From NCBI GenBank assembly GCA_016125185.1, contig WGMG01000001.1:667623-731622 (forward strand): a stretch of DNA of 64,000 nucleotides, given 5' to 3'. Origin of the DNA: Armatimonadota bacterium (GTDB lineage Bacteria > Armatimonadota > Fimbriimonadia > Fimbriimonadales > Fimbriimonadaceae). This document shows, piece after piece, positions 8,537-16,780 of this stretch. The notes under the pieces were generated by a model, which saw only the letters and a program-made list of their open reading frames with translations, ran no database searches and was not told where the DNA came from. The translations under genes were made by a program, and so were the position numbers. Numbering within the stretch: the first letter of the stretch is position 1; each line of letters opens with the position of its first letter.

Positions 8537-9937
8537 TTACTGATCGTATTGCTTCATCAGCAGGTTGGCTTCGATCTGGCGCATCGTTTCGAGCGCGACG
8601 CTAACCAAGATGAGAAGCGAGGTTCCACCGACGGCACCGACGCCGTAGTTGTAGCTAAGGCCGGTCAGCGGAGGCATTACGTACTGCAGGAGTGCAATGG
8701 CGGCGATGAAGAACGCACCGACGAGGGTGAGCTTGGAAATAATGTCGTCCAAGAAATCCTTCGTCTGCTTTCCGGGTCGCACGCCGGGGATGATCGATCC
8801 GCCACGCTTCAGGTTGTTGCTGATGTCTTCCACGTTGTACTGGATCGCGTTCCAGAAGTACGAGAAGAATAGAATCATCACCAGGTAGATCACACAACCG
8901 ATTGGGTTGATCGGGATCGAGAATTTGCCAATCACAAACGGCTGGCCCGGGCCAATGAAATTGCCAACCTTATTGAGGAAGCCACCGATCGGCGTTGGCG
9001 TCGGTAGGTTTCCACCTAGCATCTGACCGAACTGAGACGGCATGTAGATGATCGCCGAAGCGAAGATGATCGGAATAACGCCCGCCATCAGGAGCGAGAA
9101 CGGCAGGTAGCTGGTCTTGCCACCGACCGCCTTAGTGCCTACCATTCGGCGCATGTGCTGAACCGGAATTCGTCGCTGAGCCGAAGTGAAGTGGACAACC
9201 AACCAGGTTGAGACCAGGAAGATCACCAACAGGAGAACGACCTGCCCCGGGTGCACAGCATGGTCGCTGAGAGCCTTCCAAAGCTTGGCGCCTTGGTAGG
9301 GAAGGGCGATCATGATACCGGCGAAGATCATGAGCGAGACGCCATTACCGATACCCTTTTCAGAAATCTGCTCACCCAGCCAAAGCGTGAACATCGAACC
9401 CGCCGTCCAGAAGAGAAGGACGACTGCGATCGTTGCGAAACTGAGGTGCGTGTTGCCTCCACTCTGGATCATCTGAACGTATCCATAACCCTGGAATGCG
9501 CACATGATGAGCGTCAAGAGGCGAGTGCGTTGATTTTGCTTTTTACGCGCATATTCGCCGCCTTCCTCAAGCTCTTTCTTGAGCTGAGGAAAGGCCGACG
9601 AAAGAATCTGCATGATAATCGAGGCTGTGATGTACGGGTTCAAACCAAGCGCAAATACGGACAGACGGCGAAGGCCGCCACCACCGAAGGCATCGATCAT
9701 CTGAAAGATGTACGAACCGCTCAAGTTCTTCATGACCGCTTCGCGGTCGATGCCAGGAATCGGGACGGGAATGTGAATTCCCAATGCGAAAACCGCGAAC
9801 ATGAAGAAGACGAACTTAATTCGAGCCCGAAGGTCGTCGTCTTCCCAAGCAAGTTTGAAAACCTGCGTTAGCGGGAGCGAGAGAGACTTGTCTCCCCCGC
9901 CGCCGCCTAGCGTGCCACCAAAGCCGCCGAAGCTCAA
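8537..9937 (-). CDS. secY: Protein translocase subunit SecY
   Basis: 466 residues with about ten transmembrane helices; forms the SecYEG channel. Conserved features include the plug/TM2 region following IPVPGIDR-like sequence and the cytoplasmic loop [12 protein letters not shown]. The start is TTG, overlapping the rplO stop as TTGA; a GGAGGAG sequence lies upstream inside rplO. A Gly-rich N-terminal stretch ([13 protein letters not shown]) precedes the first helix and is longer than in model SecY proteins. Confidence 0.96.
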   Translation of the reverse strand: MSFGGFGGTLGGGGGDKSLSLPLTQVFKLAWEDDDLRARIKFVFFMFAVFALGIHIPVPIPGIDREAVMKNLSGSYIFQMIDAFGGGGLRRLSVFALGLNPYITASIIMQILSSAFPQLKKELEEGGEYARKKQNQRTRLLTLIMCAFQGYGYVQMIQSGGNTHLSFATIAVVLLFWTAGSMFTLWLGEQISEKGIGNGVSLMIFAGIMIALPYQGAKLWKALSDHAVHPGQVVLLLVIFLVSTWLVVHFTSAQRRIPVQHMRRMVGTKAVGGKTSYLPFSLLMAGVIPIIFASAIIYMPSQFGQMLGGNLPTPTPIGGFLNKVGNFIGPGQPFVIGKFSIPINPIGCVIYLVMILFFSYFWNAIQYNVEDISNNLKRGGSIIPGVRPGKQTKDFLDDIISKLTLVGAFFIAAIALLQYVMPPLTGLSYNYGVGAVGGTSLLILVSVALETMRQIEANLLMKQYDQ

Positions 9938-10377
9938 AGTGTTACGGCCTCTCCTCCGTTCGCTTTGATGGCCTCTTCGGCCTTACCACTGAATTTGTGA
10001 GCAGAAACCTTCAGCTTCTTGCTCAGAGTTCCGAACGCGAGAATCTTCACGCCGTCGACTCGGTTCAGGGAAATGATTCCCTTCTGCTCAAGCAGTTCCG
10101 GAGTGATTTCTGCGCCCTTTTCGAAGTTCTTCTCGAGATCGTCCAGGTTTACGATGGCGTATTCCTTGTGGTTGACGTTTCGGAAGCCCTTCTTGACCGG
10201 CAGTCGTCGGAAAATCGGGGTCTGGCCACCTTCAAAGTTCGGGTGGATTTGTCGTCGAGCCTTCTGGCCTTTGGTGCCGCGAGTCGCGGTCTTACCCATG
10301 CCGGAACCGATACCTCGGGCGATACGCCGCTTGCGCGTCGTACTGCCGGGGCTTGGACTAAAGTTGTGGAGACCCAT
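9934..10377 (-). CDS. rplO: Ribosomal protein L15 (uL15)
   Basis: 147 residues. Typical N-terminus [24 protein letters not shown], basic loop [10 protein letters not shown] and [13 protein letters not shown]. Binds 23S rRNA in the large subunit. Stop codon overlaps secY start (TTGA); rpmD lies 2 nt upstream. Confidence 0.96.
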   Translation of the reverse strand: MGLHNFSPSPGSTTRKRRIARGIGSGMGKTATRGTKGQKARRQIHPNFEGGQTPIFRRLPVKKGFRNVNHKEYAIVNLDDLEKNFEKGAEITPELLEQKGIISLNRVDGVKILAFGTLSKKLKVSAHKFSGKAEEAIKANGGEAVTL

Positions 10378-10379
10378 GA

Positions 10380-10712
10380 TTAGTTATCCTCTGCCTTCTT
10401 AGCCGTCTTCTTTTTGGGCTTTTCTTCAGACGCCGCGGGTGCTTCGGCTGTTGCAGCCTTGGCCTTGGTCGCCTTCTTAGGGGCTTCTTCGGTCTTGGCG
10501 GCAGCCGGAGCGGCGGCCTTCTTCTTCGTCGGCGAGCCTTCGACCTCTTCGACGTGAAGGAGTTCCTTCACGCGATGAACCATGCCGCGGATCGCGGGCG
10601 TGTCGTCATGTTCGACGACCTGGTTGATCTTTCGAAGTCCAAGGGACTCGACGACTCGACGAGTTCGCCACTGGTGGGCGACGGTGGATCGGACCAGCTT
10701 AATGCGCAGCAT
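10380..10712 (-). CDS. rpmD: Ribosomal protein L30 (uL30) with Lys/Ala-rich C-terminal tail
   Basis: 110 residues, about 50 longer than bacterial L30. Residues 1-60 are canonical ([44 protein letters not shown]). Residues 61-110 are a low-complexity tail of [15 protein letters not shown] and [12 protein letters not shown] blocks. The ATG at 10712 has a strong AAGGAGGA site 7 nt upstream and overlaps the end of rpsE by 14 nt. The tail resembles the linker of KhpB at 39658 and may be an rRNA-binding extension. Confidence 0.94.
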   Translation of the reverse strand: MLRIKLVRSTVAHQWRTRRVVESLGLRKINQVVEHDDTPAIRGMVHRVKELLHVEEVEGSPTKKKAAAPAAAKTEEAPKKATKAKAATAEAPAASEEKPKKKTAKKAEDN

Positions 10713-11271
10713 TGAACTCTTCCTCCTTTCGTGCCTTCTCCAGCCACGGGACCAGCGCGTTGACGTCCATCTCTCGTCGAGCGGCGACGTCTTCCGGGTT
10801 GGCCAGGCTTTGGAACGCGGCGATCGTGGCGTAGGCCATGTTGATCGCGTTTCGGCTGCCCAGCGACTTGGCGAGAACGTTGTGGATGCCCGCCGCTTCC
10901 AGGCAAAGGCGAACCGCGCCACCGGCCTTAACACCGGTACCGGGCGCTGCCGGTCGCAGAATGACCGAAGCCGTTCCGCTGACCGCGTTGATCGCGTGCG
11001 GAATGGTGTCGCCGATCATCGGGACCTTGAACATCGCCTTTCGGGCGGCTTCTTCGGCCTTGCGGATGGCGTCCGGGATGCCCCGTGCCTTTCCGAGTCC
11101 GAGTCCGACGCTGCCTTTGTTGTCGCCGACGACCACGAGGATCGACCAGCTGGCGGTCTTACCACCCTTGTGGGTCTTGAAAACCTTGTTGGTACGGATG
11201 ATTCGCACGTCGAGCTGCGGCCCACCATCGGTGTTCCGGCTCTCGCGCTTTCCGCTCATTCGCATTTTCAT
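10699..11271 (-). CDS. rpsE: Ribosomal protein S5 (uS5)
   Basis: 190 residues. Double-stranded-RNA-binding-like N-domain (TNKVFKTHKGGKTASWSILVVVGD) and the C-terminal GTGVKAGGAVR/LEAAGI region. Needed for decoding fidelity in the small subunit. Three nucleotides downstream of rplR; its end overlaps rpmD. Confidence 0.96.
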   Translation of the reverse strand: MKMRMSGKRESRNTDGGPQLDVRIIRTNKVFKTHKGGKTASWSILVVVGDNKGSVGLGLGKARGIPDAIRKAEEAARKAMFKVPMIGDTIPHAINAVSGTASVILRPAAPGTGVKAGGAVRLCLEAAGIHNVLAKSLGSRNAINMAYATIAAFQSLANPEDVAARREMDVNALVPWLEKARKEEEFNAAH

Positions 11272-11274
11272 GGT

Positions 11275-11628
11275 TTAAAACTCCAGCCCGGCTTCGCGAG
11301 CGCCATCGGCAAGCGAGGCGACGCGTCCGTGGTACTGAAAGCCTCCACGGTCAAAAATAACGGTCGAAAGGCCAGCCTTCTTGGCGCGCTCTCCGAGAGC
11401 GGCGCCAACCTTCTTGGCTCCCTCGATGTTGCCGCCTGCCTTCAGGTCTTTCTCTTTCGAGCTTGCGGCGACCAGGGTCTGACCGGTCGTGTCATCGATA
11501 ATTTGCGCCGAAATGTGCTTCAGGCTGCGGAACACCGACAGTCGCGGCTTCTCAGGAGTACCGGAGACGCGTTTTCGGATTCGAGCATGCCGTGCAAGGC
11601 GCAGCGTTTGTCTTGTCTTAGTTGCCAT
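11275..11628 (-). CDS. rplR: Ribosomal protein L18 (uL18)
   Basis: 117 residues, basic N-terminus [21 protein letters not shown] and the [12 protein letters not shown] core that binds 5S rRNA. Lies between rplF and rpsE in standard spc order. Confidence 0.96.
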   Translation of the reverse strand: MATKTRQTLRLARHARIRKRVSGTPEKPRLSVFRSLKHISAQIIDDTTGQTLVAASSKEKDLKAGGNIEGAKKVGAALGERAKKAGLSTVIFDRGGFQYHGRVASLADGAREAGLEF

Positions 11629-11643
11629 AACTGAACGATCTCC

Positions 11644-12210
11644 TTACTTCTTCGCCGAGGCGCGCTTACCGGCCTTGAGCTTGATGACTTCACCACGATA
11701 GCGAATACCCTTACCCTTGTACGGTTCAGGCTTTCGGACCTTTCGGATGTCGGCGGCGACTTGGCCAACGAGGGCCTTATCGATACCGGAGACGGTGATA
11801 CTGGTGGTTCGGGCCTTTTCATCGGCCTTGACCTCGAGCGTGATGCCCGCCGGTGCGTTGACGGTAACCGGGTGCGAGTAGCCCATGTTCAGAAGCAGGT
11901 TGGAACCTTGCATCGTGGCACGGTAGCCGACGCCGATGACGTCGAGCTGCTTGCTGTGGCCCTTGGTCACGCCTTCCACCATGTTGAACAGAAGCGTTCG
12001 GGCGAGGCCGTGCTGGCTTCGCGCTTCGCGCAGGTTGTTCGGTCGCTCTAGCATGAGCTTTCCGTCTTCCTGCTTGACGGTCAAAAGTCGGCTGATCGGC
12101 TGGTTGAGTTCGCCCTTCGGACCCTTGATGCTCACCACGTTGGTGGCTGCATCGACGGTCACGGTGACGCCGCTCGGAACCTCAATCGGTCGAATTCCAA
12201 TTCGAGACAT
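11644..12210 (-). CDS. rplF: Ribosomal protein L6 (uL6)
   Basis: 188 residues beginning MSRIGIRPIEVPSGVTV, with the C-terminal PEPYKGKGIRYRGEVI signature near the sarcin-ricin loop. The ATG at 12210 overlaps the rpsH stop as TAATG. An upstream in-frame start at 12225 would add five residues and is unlikely. Confidence 0.96.
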   Translation of the reverse strand: MSRIGIRPIEVPSGVTVTVDAATNVVSIKGPKGELNQPISRLLTVKQEDGKLMLERPNNLREARSQHGLARTLLFNMVEGVTKGHSKQLDVIGVGYRATMQGSNLLLNMGYSHPVTVNAPAGITLEVKADEKARTTSITVSGIDKALVGQVAADIRKVRKPEPYKGKGIRYRGEVIKLKAGKRASAKK

Positions 12211-12605
12211 TAATACACCTCGCAAAGCACTTCGCCACCGATCTTGCGTCGGCGTGCTTCTCGGTCGGTCATCAAGCCTTGGTTGGTGGTCAGGATTCGG
12301 GTCGCGAGACCGTTTCGGAGCGGCTTAAGCTCGTCCATGGTCGCGTAAACCCGGAGACCCGGCTTGGAGACGCGCTTGATCTCATGGATGAGAGCTCGGC
12401 GTCGGTTGTCGTATTTGAGAGTGACTCGGATGTTCGGGAACTTGCTTTCGGTCGTGACTTCGTGGGCTTCGACGTATCCTTCGGCCTGAAGAAGCTTGAC
12501 AATCTCAAGCTTGATCTTGCTGTGGGGGACGTCCACGCTCACCATCTTCGCCTGGCAACCGTTTCGAATGCGAGTCAATAGGTCTGCAATAGGATCACTG
12601 TGCAT
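12210..12605 (-). CDS. rpsH: Ribosomal protein S8 (uS8)
   Basis: 131 residues: DPIADLLTRIRNG start and the C-terminal LMTDREARRRKIGGEVLC. S8 is the usual translational repressor of the spc operon; in E. coli its mRNA target lies near rplE, which is absent upstream here. Confidence 0.96.
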   Translation of the reverse strand: MHSDPIADLLTRIRNGCQAKMVSVDVPHSKIKLEIVKLLQAEGYVEAHEVTTESKFPNIRVTLKYDNRRRALIHEIKRVSKPGLRVYATMDELKPLRNGLATRILTTNQGLMTDREARRRKIGGEVLCEVY

Positions 12606-12624
12606 ATTCTTATTTCCTCGTCGA

Positions 12625-12918
12625 CTACCAGCTCGACTTGACTACGCCGGGCAGTTCGCCGCGGTGGGCCTTTTCTCGGAGGACCTGTCGGCAGACCCCG
12701 AAGAATCGGGAGACGCCATGAGACCGGCCCGTGATGGAGCATCGATTGTAACGTCGAGTCTTGAACATTCGGTTCTTAACTCGCTTCGCCGTGAAGGCGG
12801 CAAGGGCTTCATCTCGCTTATCCTTGGGGAGCTCCAAAATGGCTCGTTCTTCGGCCAGAAGCTTCTCCCACTTGGCGGATTGCACCTTGTGTTTTTCAAT
12901 TAAGCATTGTTTCGCCAT
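12625..12918 (-). CDS. rpsN: Ribosomal protein S14 (uS14), long form without the four-Cys zinc site
   Basis: 97 residues. C-terminal signature [19 protein letters not shown] and [13 protein letters not shown]. The CxxC pairs of zinc-type S14 are missing, so this is the C-minus form. It is the first gene of the operon in this window; no L5 gene precedes it. Instead a 212-nt gap and a divergent chemoreceptor gene lie upstream. Confidence 0.95.
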   Translation of the reverse strand: MAKQCLIEKHKVQSAKWEKLLAEERAILELPKDKRDEALAAFTAKRVKNRMFKTRRYNRCSITGRSHGVSRFFGVCRQVLREKAHRGELPGVVKSSW

Positions 12919-13130
12919 AGATTTTCACCGTTGTCGGGTAGGTATGCGTCGGAGGCGAATCCGGTCGTACGGTACCCGTGGTTGTAGCTGCCGTGAGACA
13001 GCCAACAAGAAATCATACCTAAAATCCGTGAATCTTTTCGACGTTCTTTGTCGTCGGGGCAACCGAACCGTAATTGTTTGATCTTTGCCTGAGCCGCGCG
13101 TTTCAGAAACCCGACAATTATCCCAGGCTT
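12919..13130. promoter_or_regulatory. Divergent intergenic region with rpsN promoter and leader hairpin
   Basis: On the minus strand TATGAT (13017-13012) is a good -10 box about 95 nt before rpsN; the -35 is weak. Downstream of it, GTTGGCTG pairs with CAGC-TA-CAAC (arms within 12981-13006), a hairpin with a 2-nt bulge in the untranslated leader. This could be a site for ribosomal-protein feedback, by analogy with S8 control of spc mRNAs, but no known binding site is recognised. Confidence 0.4.
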
Positions 13131-14984
13131 ATGGATTCCCTACTGAATTGTCCTGAAAGAAGGATTTTGCGGCGCTTCTCGATTGAAGACTTCGAATTGT
13201 CAGTCCACCGTATCATGATTCCGCTTCTCTGGTTTCATGTCGTGGTCGGCTTCGGACTCGCCTTTTGGCACAACACGTTTCTCCCCGCGCTCTTCATCGG
13301 AGTTCCTGCTGCCGCTTTCCCAGCATGGCTGGCCAAGAAAAATCCCCACGCAACCCTGACGAAGTGCGTGATCGGCTCCGCCCTGATTATGTTCTCTGGA
13401 CTGTTCATTTATCAGTCCCACGGCGTCACCGAACTTCACTTTCATATCTTTGCCGCGCTGGCCATCACGCTCGCATATCGAGACTGGCGCGTGACCGTCA
13501 CGGCCGCCGCCGTTGGTGCGGTTCACCACCTCACGCTCGCTCTGTTGATGATGGCTGGCTTGCCCGCCTACCTTTACAGCACGGCGATGCACCCGCTTCT
13601 GCTCACGTTGATCCACGCGCTCTTCGTCGTCTTCGAAACGTCGATTCTGGTCAAGATTGCCCTCGACGGTCGTAAGGACCTGATTCGTATGGAAGATACG
13701 ACTCGGGTCGGTGCCGCCCTTCGTGGGATCGACGCCGAGACGCTGCAGAAGTACATGCCTGCCGATGGCATGCAGAATATCGATTACGTTTTACGACACA
13801 TCGTCGATCGAATCCAGGGTGTCATCGCTCTTGGCGATCAGGTTGTATCGCAGTCCGGTCGCATCTCGACGCTAACCGACAAGGTCGAAGATTCCGCTAT
13901 CGAGGCAGGCCACCAGGTTGAGGACCTAGCTGTCAAAGCCGCTGAAATTCAGCAACACTTCCGCCACCAAGCGGGTGCCATCGGCGAATTCTCGTCCGCG
14001 ATCGAGTCGATCTTTACCCAGGCAGAGCGGATTCAAGAATCGAGCGATCTCCAAAAGAGCACGGTCGGCCAAGCCGCCGAAGCGTTGGGCTCGGTCGAAC
14101 TTTCCGCCGCCAACACCTACGAGACGGCAGAACATGCTCAGGAGTCCGCCCAAACCGTCGCCAAGCGAACCACCGACTTTGTCGATTCGCTGGACGAGTC
14201 GATGCTCAAGGCTGAGGGCAATATCCAGGGTCTGACCGAGTTCGCCAACCAGATTCGTTCCTTCGTCGACATTATCGACGGCATTGCCGAGCAAACCAAC
14301 ATGTTGGCCCTTAATGCGGCCATCGAAGCGGCCCGGGCCGGTGAGGCCGGACGCGGTTTCGCAGTCGTCGCCGACCAGGTTCGATCTCTCGCCGAGCAAT
14401 CGGCCCAGTCGTCCGCCGAAGTCAACCGCTCGGTGCAGAACATGATTCAGCGCATCAACGAAGTGGTCGAATCATTCAGCGGCAGCAAGGGCAAGAAGGG
14501 TCTGCGATCCGAAGCACGAAGCGTCGTCGAAGAACTTGCCACCTCGGTTCGCGATCTGTGCGAGCACTTCGATACGGTCCTGAGCAACTCGCAGCAGGTT
14601 CAAAAGGAAACCGGAAAGCTTTCGGTCCATATGGACTCGATTCTTGAAATCGTGGAGCGAAACAGCATGGCGATCCACGAACTCGATGCCGTTGGTACCG
14701 AACTCAGGGCGAGCGTCCACGAGCAGGTCGAATCCCTGCCGGTCGTCGAAGCATCAGTGAACTCCATCGAACATTCGGTGGCCGAAACCAAGACGTTCAT
14801 CGGAACGGTGGCGTCCATCTCGACAAACGCCAAGAACGCGGCGGCCGAAGCGAAAGTCTCGGTTAACGGTCAGCAGGAATCGCTGTTCGCGATCCAAGAA
14901 GGTTTCCGTTTTGCTTTGCACGACATCGAAACCTTGGACGACGATAACACGATCGACCTGAGCTCTTCGCTTGAGGCGGCGTAG
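13131..14984 (+). CDS. Methyl-accepting chemotaxis protein with multi-helix membrane sensor
   Basis: 617 residues from the ATG at 13131 (an upstream in-frame ATG at 13074 would add 19 residues). The N-terminal 190 residues hold about six hydrophobic helices with [19 protein letters not shown] and AVHHL, a membrane sensor type seen in chemoreceptors without a periplasmic domain. A long helical signalling region follows, with the highly conserved hairpin tip [20 protein letters not shown] near 386-410 that binds CheA/CheW. No CheA, CheW or CheR gene is nearby. A thioredoxin-fold gene begins 2 nt after its stop. Confidence 0.92.
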   Translation: MDSLLNCPERRILRRFSIEDFELSVHRIMIPLLWFHVVVGFGLAFWHNTFLPALFIGVPAAAFPAWLAKKNPHATLTKCVIGSALIMFSGLFIYQSHGVTELHFHIFAALAITLAYRDWRVTVTAAAVGAVHHLTLALLMMAGLPAYLYSTAMHPLLLTLIHALFVVFETSILVKIALDGRKDLIRMEDTTRVGAALRGIDAETLQKYMPADGMQNIDYVLRHIVDRIQGVIALGDQVVSQSGRISTLTDKVEDSAIEAGHQVEDLAVKAAEIQQHFRHQAGAIGEFSSAIESIFTQAERIQESSDLQKSTVGQAAEALGSVELSAANTYETAEHAQESAQTVAKRTTDFVDSLDESMLKAEGNIQGLTEFANQIRSFVDIIDGIAEQTNMLALNAAIEAARAGEAGRGFAVVADQVRSLAEQSAQSSAEVNRSVQNMIQRINEVVESFSGSKGKKGLRSEARSVVEELATSVRDLCEHFDTVLSNSQQVQKETGKLSVHMDSILEIVERNSMAIHELDAVGTELRASVHEQVESLPVVEASVNSIEHSVAETKTFIGTVASISTNAKNAAAEAKVSVNGQQESLFAIQEGFRFALHDIETLDDDNTIDLSSSLEAA

Positions 14985-14986
14985 CC

Positions 14987-15577
14987 GTGAAGTACGGACT
15001 TCTCACATTTCTGTGGGTAGTTCTGATGGGGGGAGCTTTCTGGAAATACGAAGGCTCCTACCTGATCCCTCGCCAGAAGGCGGCAGGAGCTTTGGCGCCG
15101 ATTCCAACCCACGAAAAGATCGATGGCATCGACCTCTCGGCGTACGATGGCAAGATTCTGCTCATCAATTTTTGGAACCCCGATTGTGGCTGCTCGGAGT
15201 TTGCCGAGCCACATGTGAAGCATCTTGAGGAGAAATTCTCAAACCAGGGCGTCTCCTTTGTGACTGTAATCGTCACCGATCACGAGGGGGCCGAGTCGGG
15301 TCTCCAAAAGGCTAAAGACCATCATCTGCCCGGCAAACTGGTCCTCGATGCCGACGGCAAAATCTGCAAAGATTTCGATATCCTCGCCGCTCCGGCGGCG
15401 GTCGTGTACGACCGCTCAGGCAAAGCCGTCTATCGCGGGTCGTACAACATCGCGCGGTTCTGCAACAACGAAGACAGTGCGTTTGTGGAGCAAACGCTGG
15501 ATGCGATGATCTCGGGCAAAGGCAAGATCAAAGAGAGCTTGCCGTTTTACGGTTGCCACACCATCGTTTCCAAGTAA
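14987..15577 (+). CDS. Membrane-anchored thioredoxin-fold protein with CxC motif
   Basis: 196 residues starting GTG. Residues 4-19 are a single membrane anchor or signal; the remainder is a thioredoxin fold: INFWNPDCGCSEF at 60-72, LVLDADGKI, and the cis-Pro region AAPAAVVYDRSGK. The active site is C67-G-C69, a CxC rather than CxxC, which resembles DUF6436-type proteins. A further CNN and YGC near the C-terminus may add disulfides. Predicted to act on the outer face of the membrane. The two-nucleotide spacing after the chemoreceptor implies one transcript. Confidence 0.75.
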   Translation: MKYGLLTFLWVVLMGGAFWKYEGSYLIPRQKAAGALAPIPTHEKIDGIDLSAYDGKILLINFWNPDCGCSEFAEPHVKHLEEKFSNQGVSFVTVIVTDHEGAESGLQKAKDHHLPGKLVLDADGKICKDFDILAAPAAVVYDRSGKAVYRGSYNIARFCNNEDSAFVEQTLDAMISGKGKIKESLPFYGCHTIVSK

Positions 15578-15592
15578 GAGCCTTGGAACGCT

Positions 15593-15649
15593 CCCTCAGG
15601 GCTGAGGCATAGACTGGCCCCTCGAACAGCTTACCAGAGGTCCTGAGGG
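15593..15649 (+). repeat. Inverted repeat in the gap after the thioredoxin-fold gene
   Basis: CCCTCAGG (15593-15600) and CCTGAGGG (15642-15649) are exact inverse copies about 41 nt apart. There is no U-run, so it is not a classical terminator. The rest of the 15578-15713 gap shows nothing else I can support. Confidence 0.4.
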
Positions 15650-15713
15650 TAAATGGCGTTTAGAGGCGCCGCCAATTCACCCTTAGGCAAAGTGGCTGAC
15701 TCTCATAGCTTGA

Positions 15714-15947
15714 CATCCCTCGCCGTACAATAGCAGTAATCCATGGGTTACGAGATTCCTCCTTCAAAAACAGCAAAAGTTTGCGTTAGTACAAACAACT
15801 GCTTACAGCGACTTCTTTACACCTTCGATCATCGCTGAACTCGATGCCATATCGGCGGATCTGGAGACTGGTGGACCTTCGTTTTCACTTGAGGAAGTGC
15901 GATCGCACTTTGCATCGAAACTTGTATCTGATCTTCGCGAAGACTAG
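15714..15947 (+). pseudogene. Probable remnant of a short antitoxin-like gene
   Basis: An open frame without any ATG, GTG or TTG ends at TAG 15947 and encodes TPSIIAELDAISADLE followed by GGPSFSLEEVRSHFASKL. The 'E-L-D-x-x-x-A-D-x-E-x-G-x-x-x-S-x-E-E-V' pattern is typical of the C-terminus of small RelE/ParE-type antitoxins. An ATG at 15743 in another frame (MGYEIPPSKTAKVCV) could be the original N-terminus after a frameshift. No toxin gene is next to it. Either a decayed solo antitoxin or a chance open frame. Confidence 0.35.
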
Positions 15948-16780
15948 AACTCGCCTTCAAACAGCGTCTTCGCTGTCCCCTCGATCGTGATCGGATGATG
16001 CCAGGTATCCGCCGACACCCATACCGATCCGCCCGGGTTCTTCACCTCGATCCGTCCTCCCGACCCGCGTCGGCGCATCCAATCGACCGCCGCTGCCGAA
16101 GAGCCCGTGCCGCATCCGAACGTCTCGCCCACTCCACGCTCCCAGATGCGAATCTTCAGCGCGTCGCCATCCTGAACCGCCCAAATAACGCTGGTGCGCT
16201 TGGGAAACCGAGGGTCGTGCTCCAGCATCGACGAAATCTTGCGAAAGCCGTCGTCATCCGGCAGAGAGCCGGTGGGCAGAACCACGTGCGTCGAACCCGT
16301 CGAGAGTGCACTGCCGGGCAGAACCACCGACCAGTCGTCCACTCGCGCGGCAAAAATCGTGACGTTGAACAGTTCGCCCATGATGTTCGTGGGCACGTCC
16401 TTGGGGTCATAAGAAGCGGTGCCGATCATCGACCGGATGAGCCCATTGTCGATGGTGACGGGAACCGCGCGGTCGAGATGAAGGATATTGAACTGGGTTC
16501 CAACCCACCCTTGTTCATGCGCGTGCTGAGCGGCACACCGAATTCCATTGCCGCAGAAGTCCTCGGTGCCGTCGGGGTTGAACATCCGCAGGCGAACGTT
16601 GGTCCCCTCCATGCCAACCGCCAGCAAGCCGTCGCCGCCGATGCTGTAGTGCTCCCGGCACATGGCGATCGACAGCTTCGATAGCTTGTCCGTGACCTCT
16701 TCGGGTGTCGCGCCGGTCACACTGTCAAGATGGATGAGCGGGAAATGATTCCCGATCGATTCGACCTTCCAGAATTTCAA
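15944..16780 (-). CDS. dapF: Diaminopimelate epimerase
   Basis: 278 residues. Interconverts LL- and meso-diaminopimelate for lysine and peptidoglycan synthesis. Both catalytic Cys motifs are present: FCGNGIRC and FGCGTGSSAAAV. The start is TTG at 16780, overlapping the upstream stop as TTGA, with GGGAG eight nt upstream; there is no usable ATG before the conserved region (FWKVESIGNHFPLIHLD). Overlap indicates translational coupling to the unknown gene upstream. Confidence 0.92.
   Translation of the reverse strand: MKFWKVESIGNHFPLIHLDSVTGATPEEVTDKLSKLSIAMCREHYSIGGDGLLAVGMEGTNVRLRMFNPDGTEDFCGNGIRCAAQHAHEQGWVGTQFNILHLDRAVPVTIDNGLIRSMIGTASYDPKDVPTNIMGELFNVTIFAARVDDWSVVLPGSALSTGSTHVVLPTGSLPDDDGFRKISSMLEHDPRFPKRTSVIWAVQDGDALKIRIWERGVGETFGCGTGSSAAAVDWMRRRGSGGRIEVKNPGGSVWVSADTWHHPITIEGTAKTLFEGEF

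Noticed and set aside
10582..11634. Plus-strand frame opposite rpmD-rpsE-rplR
   Set aside because: Covers three ribosomal genes in reverse; not plausible as a gene.
15710..15731. TTGACA followed by TACAAT
   Set aside because: The two boxes are only 10 nt apart, too close for a sigma70-type promoter.
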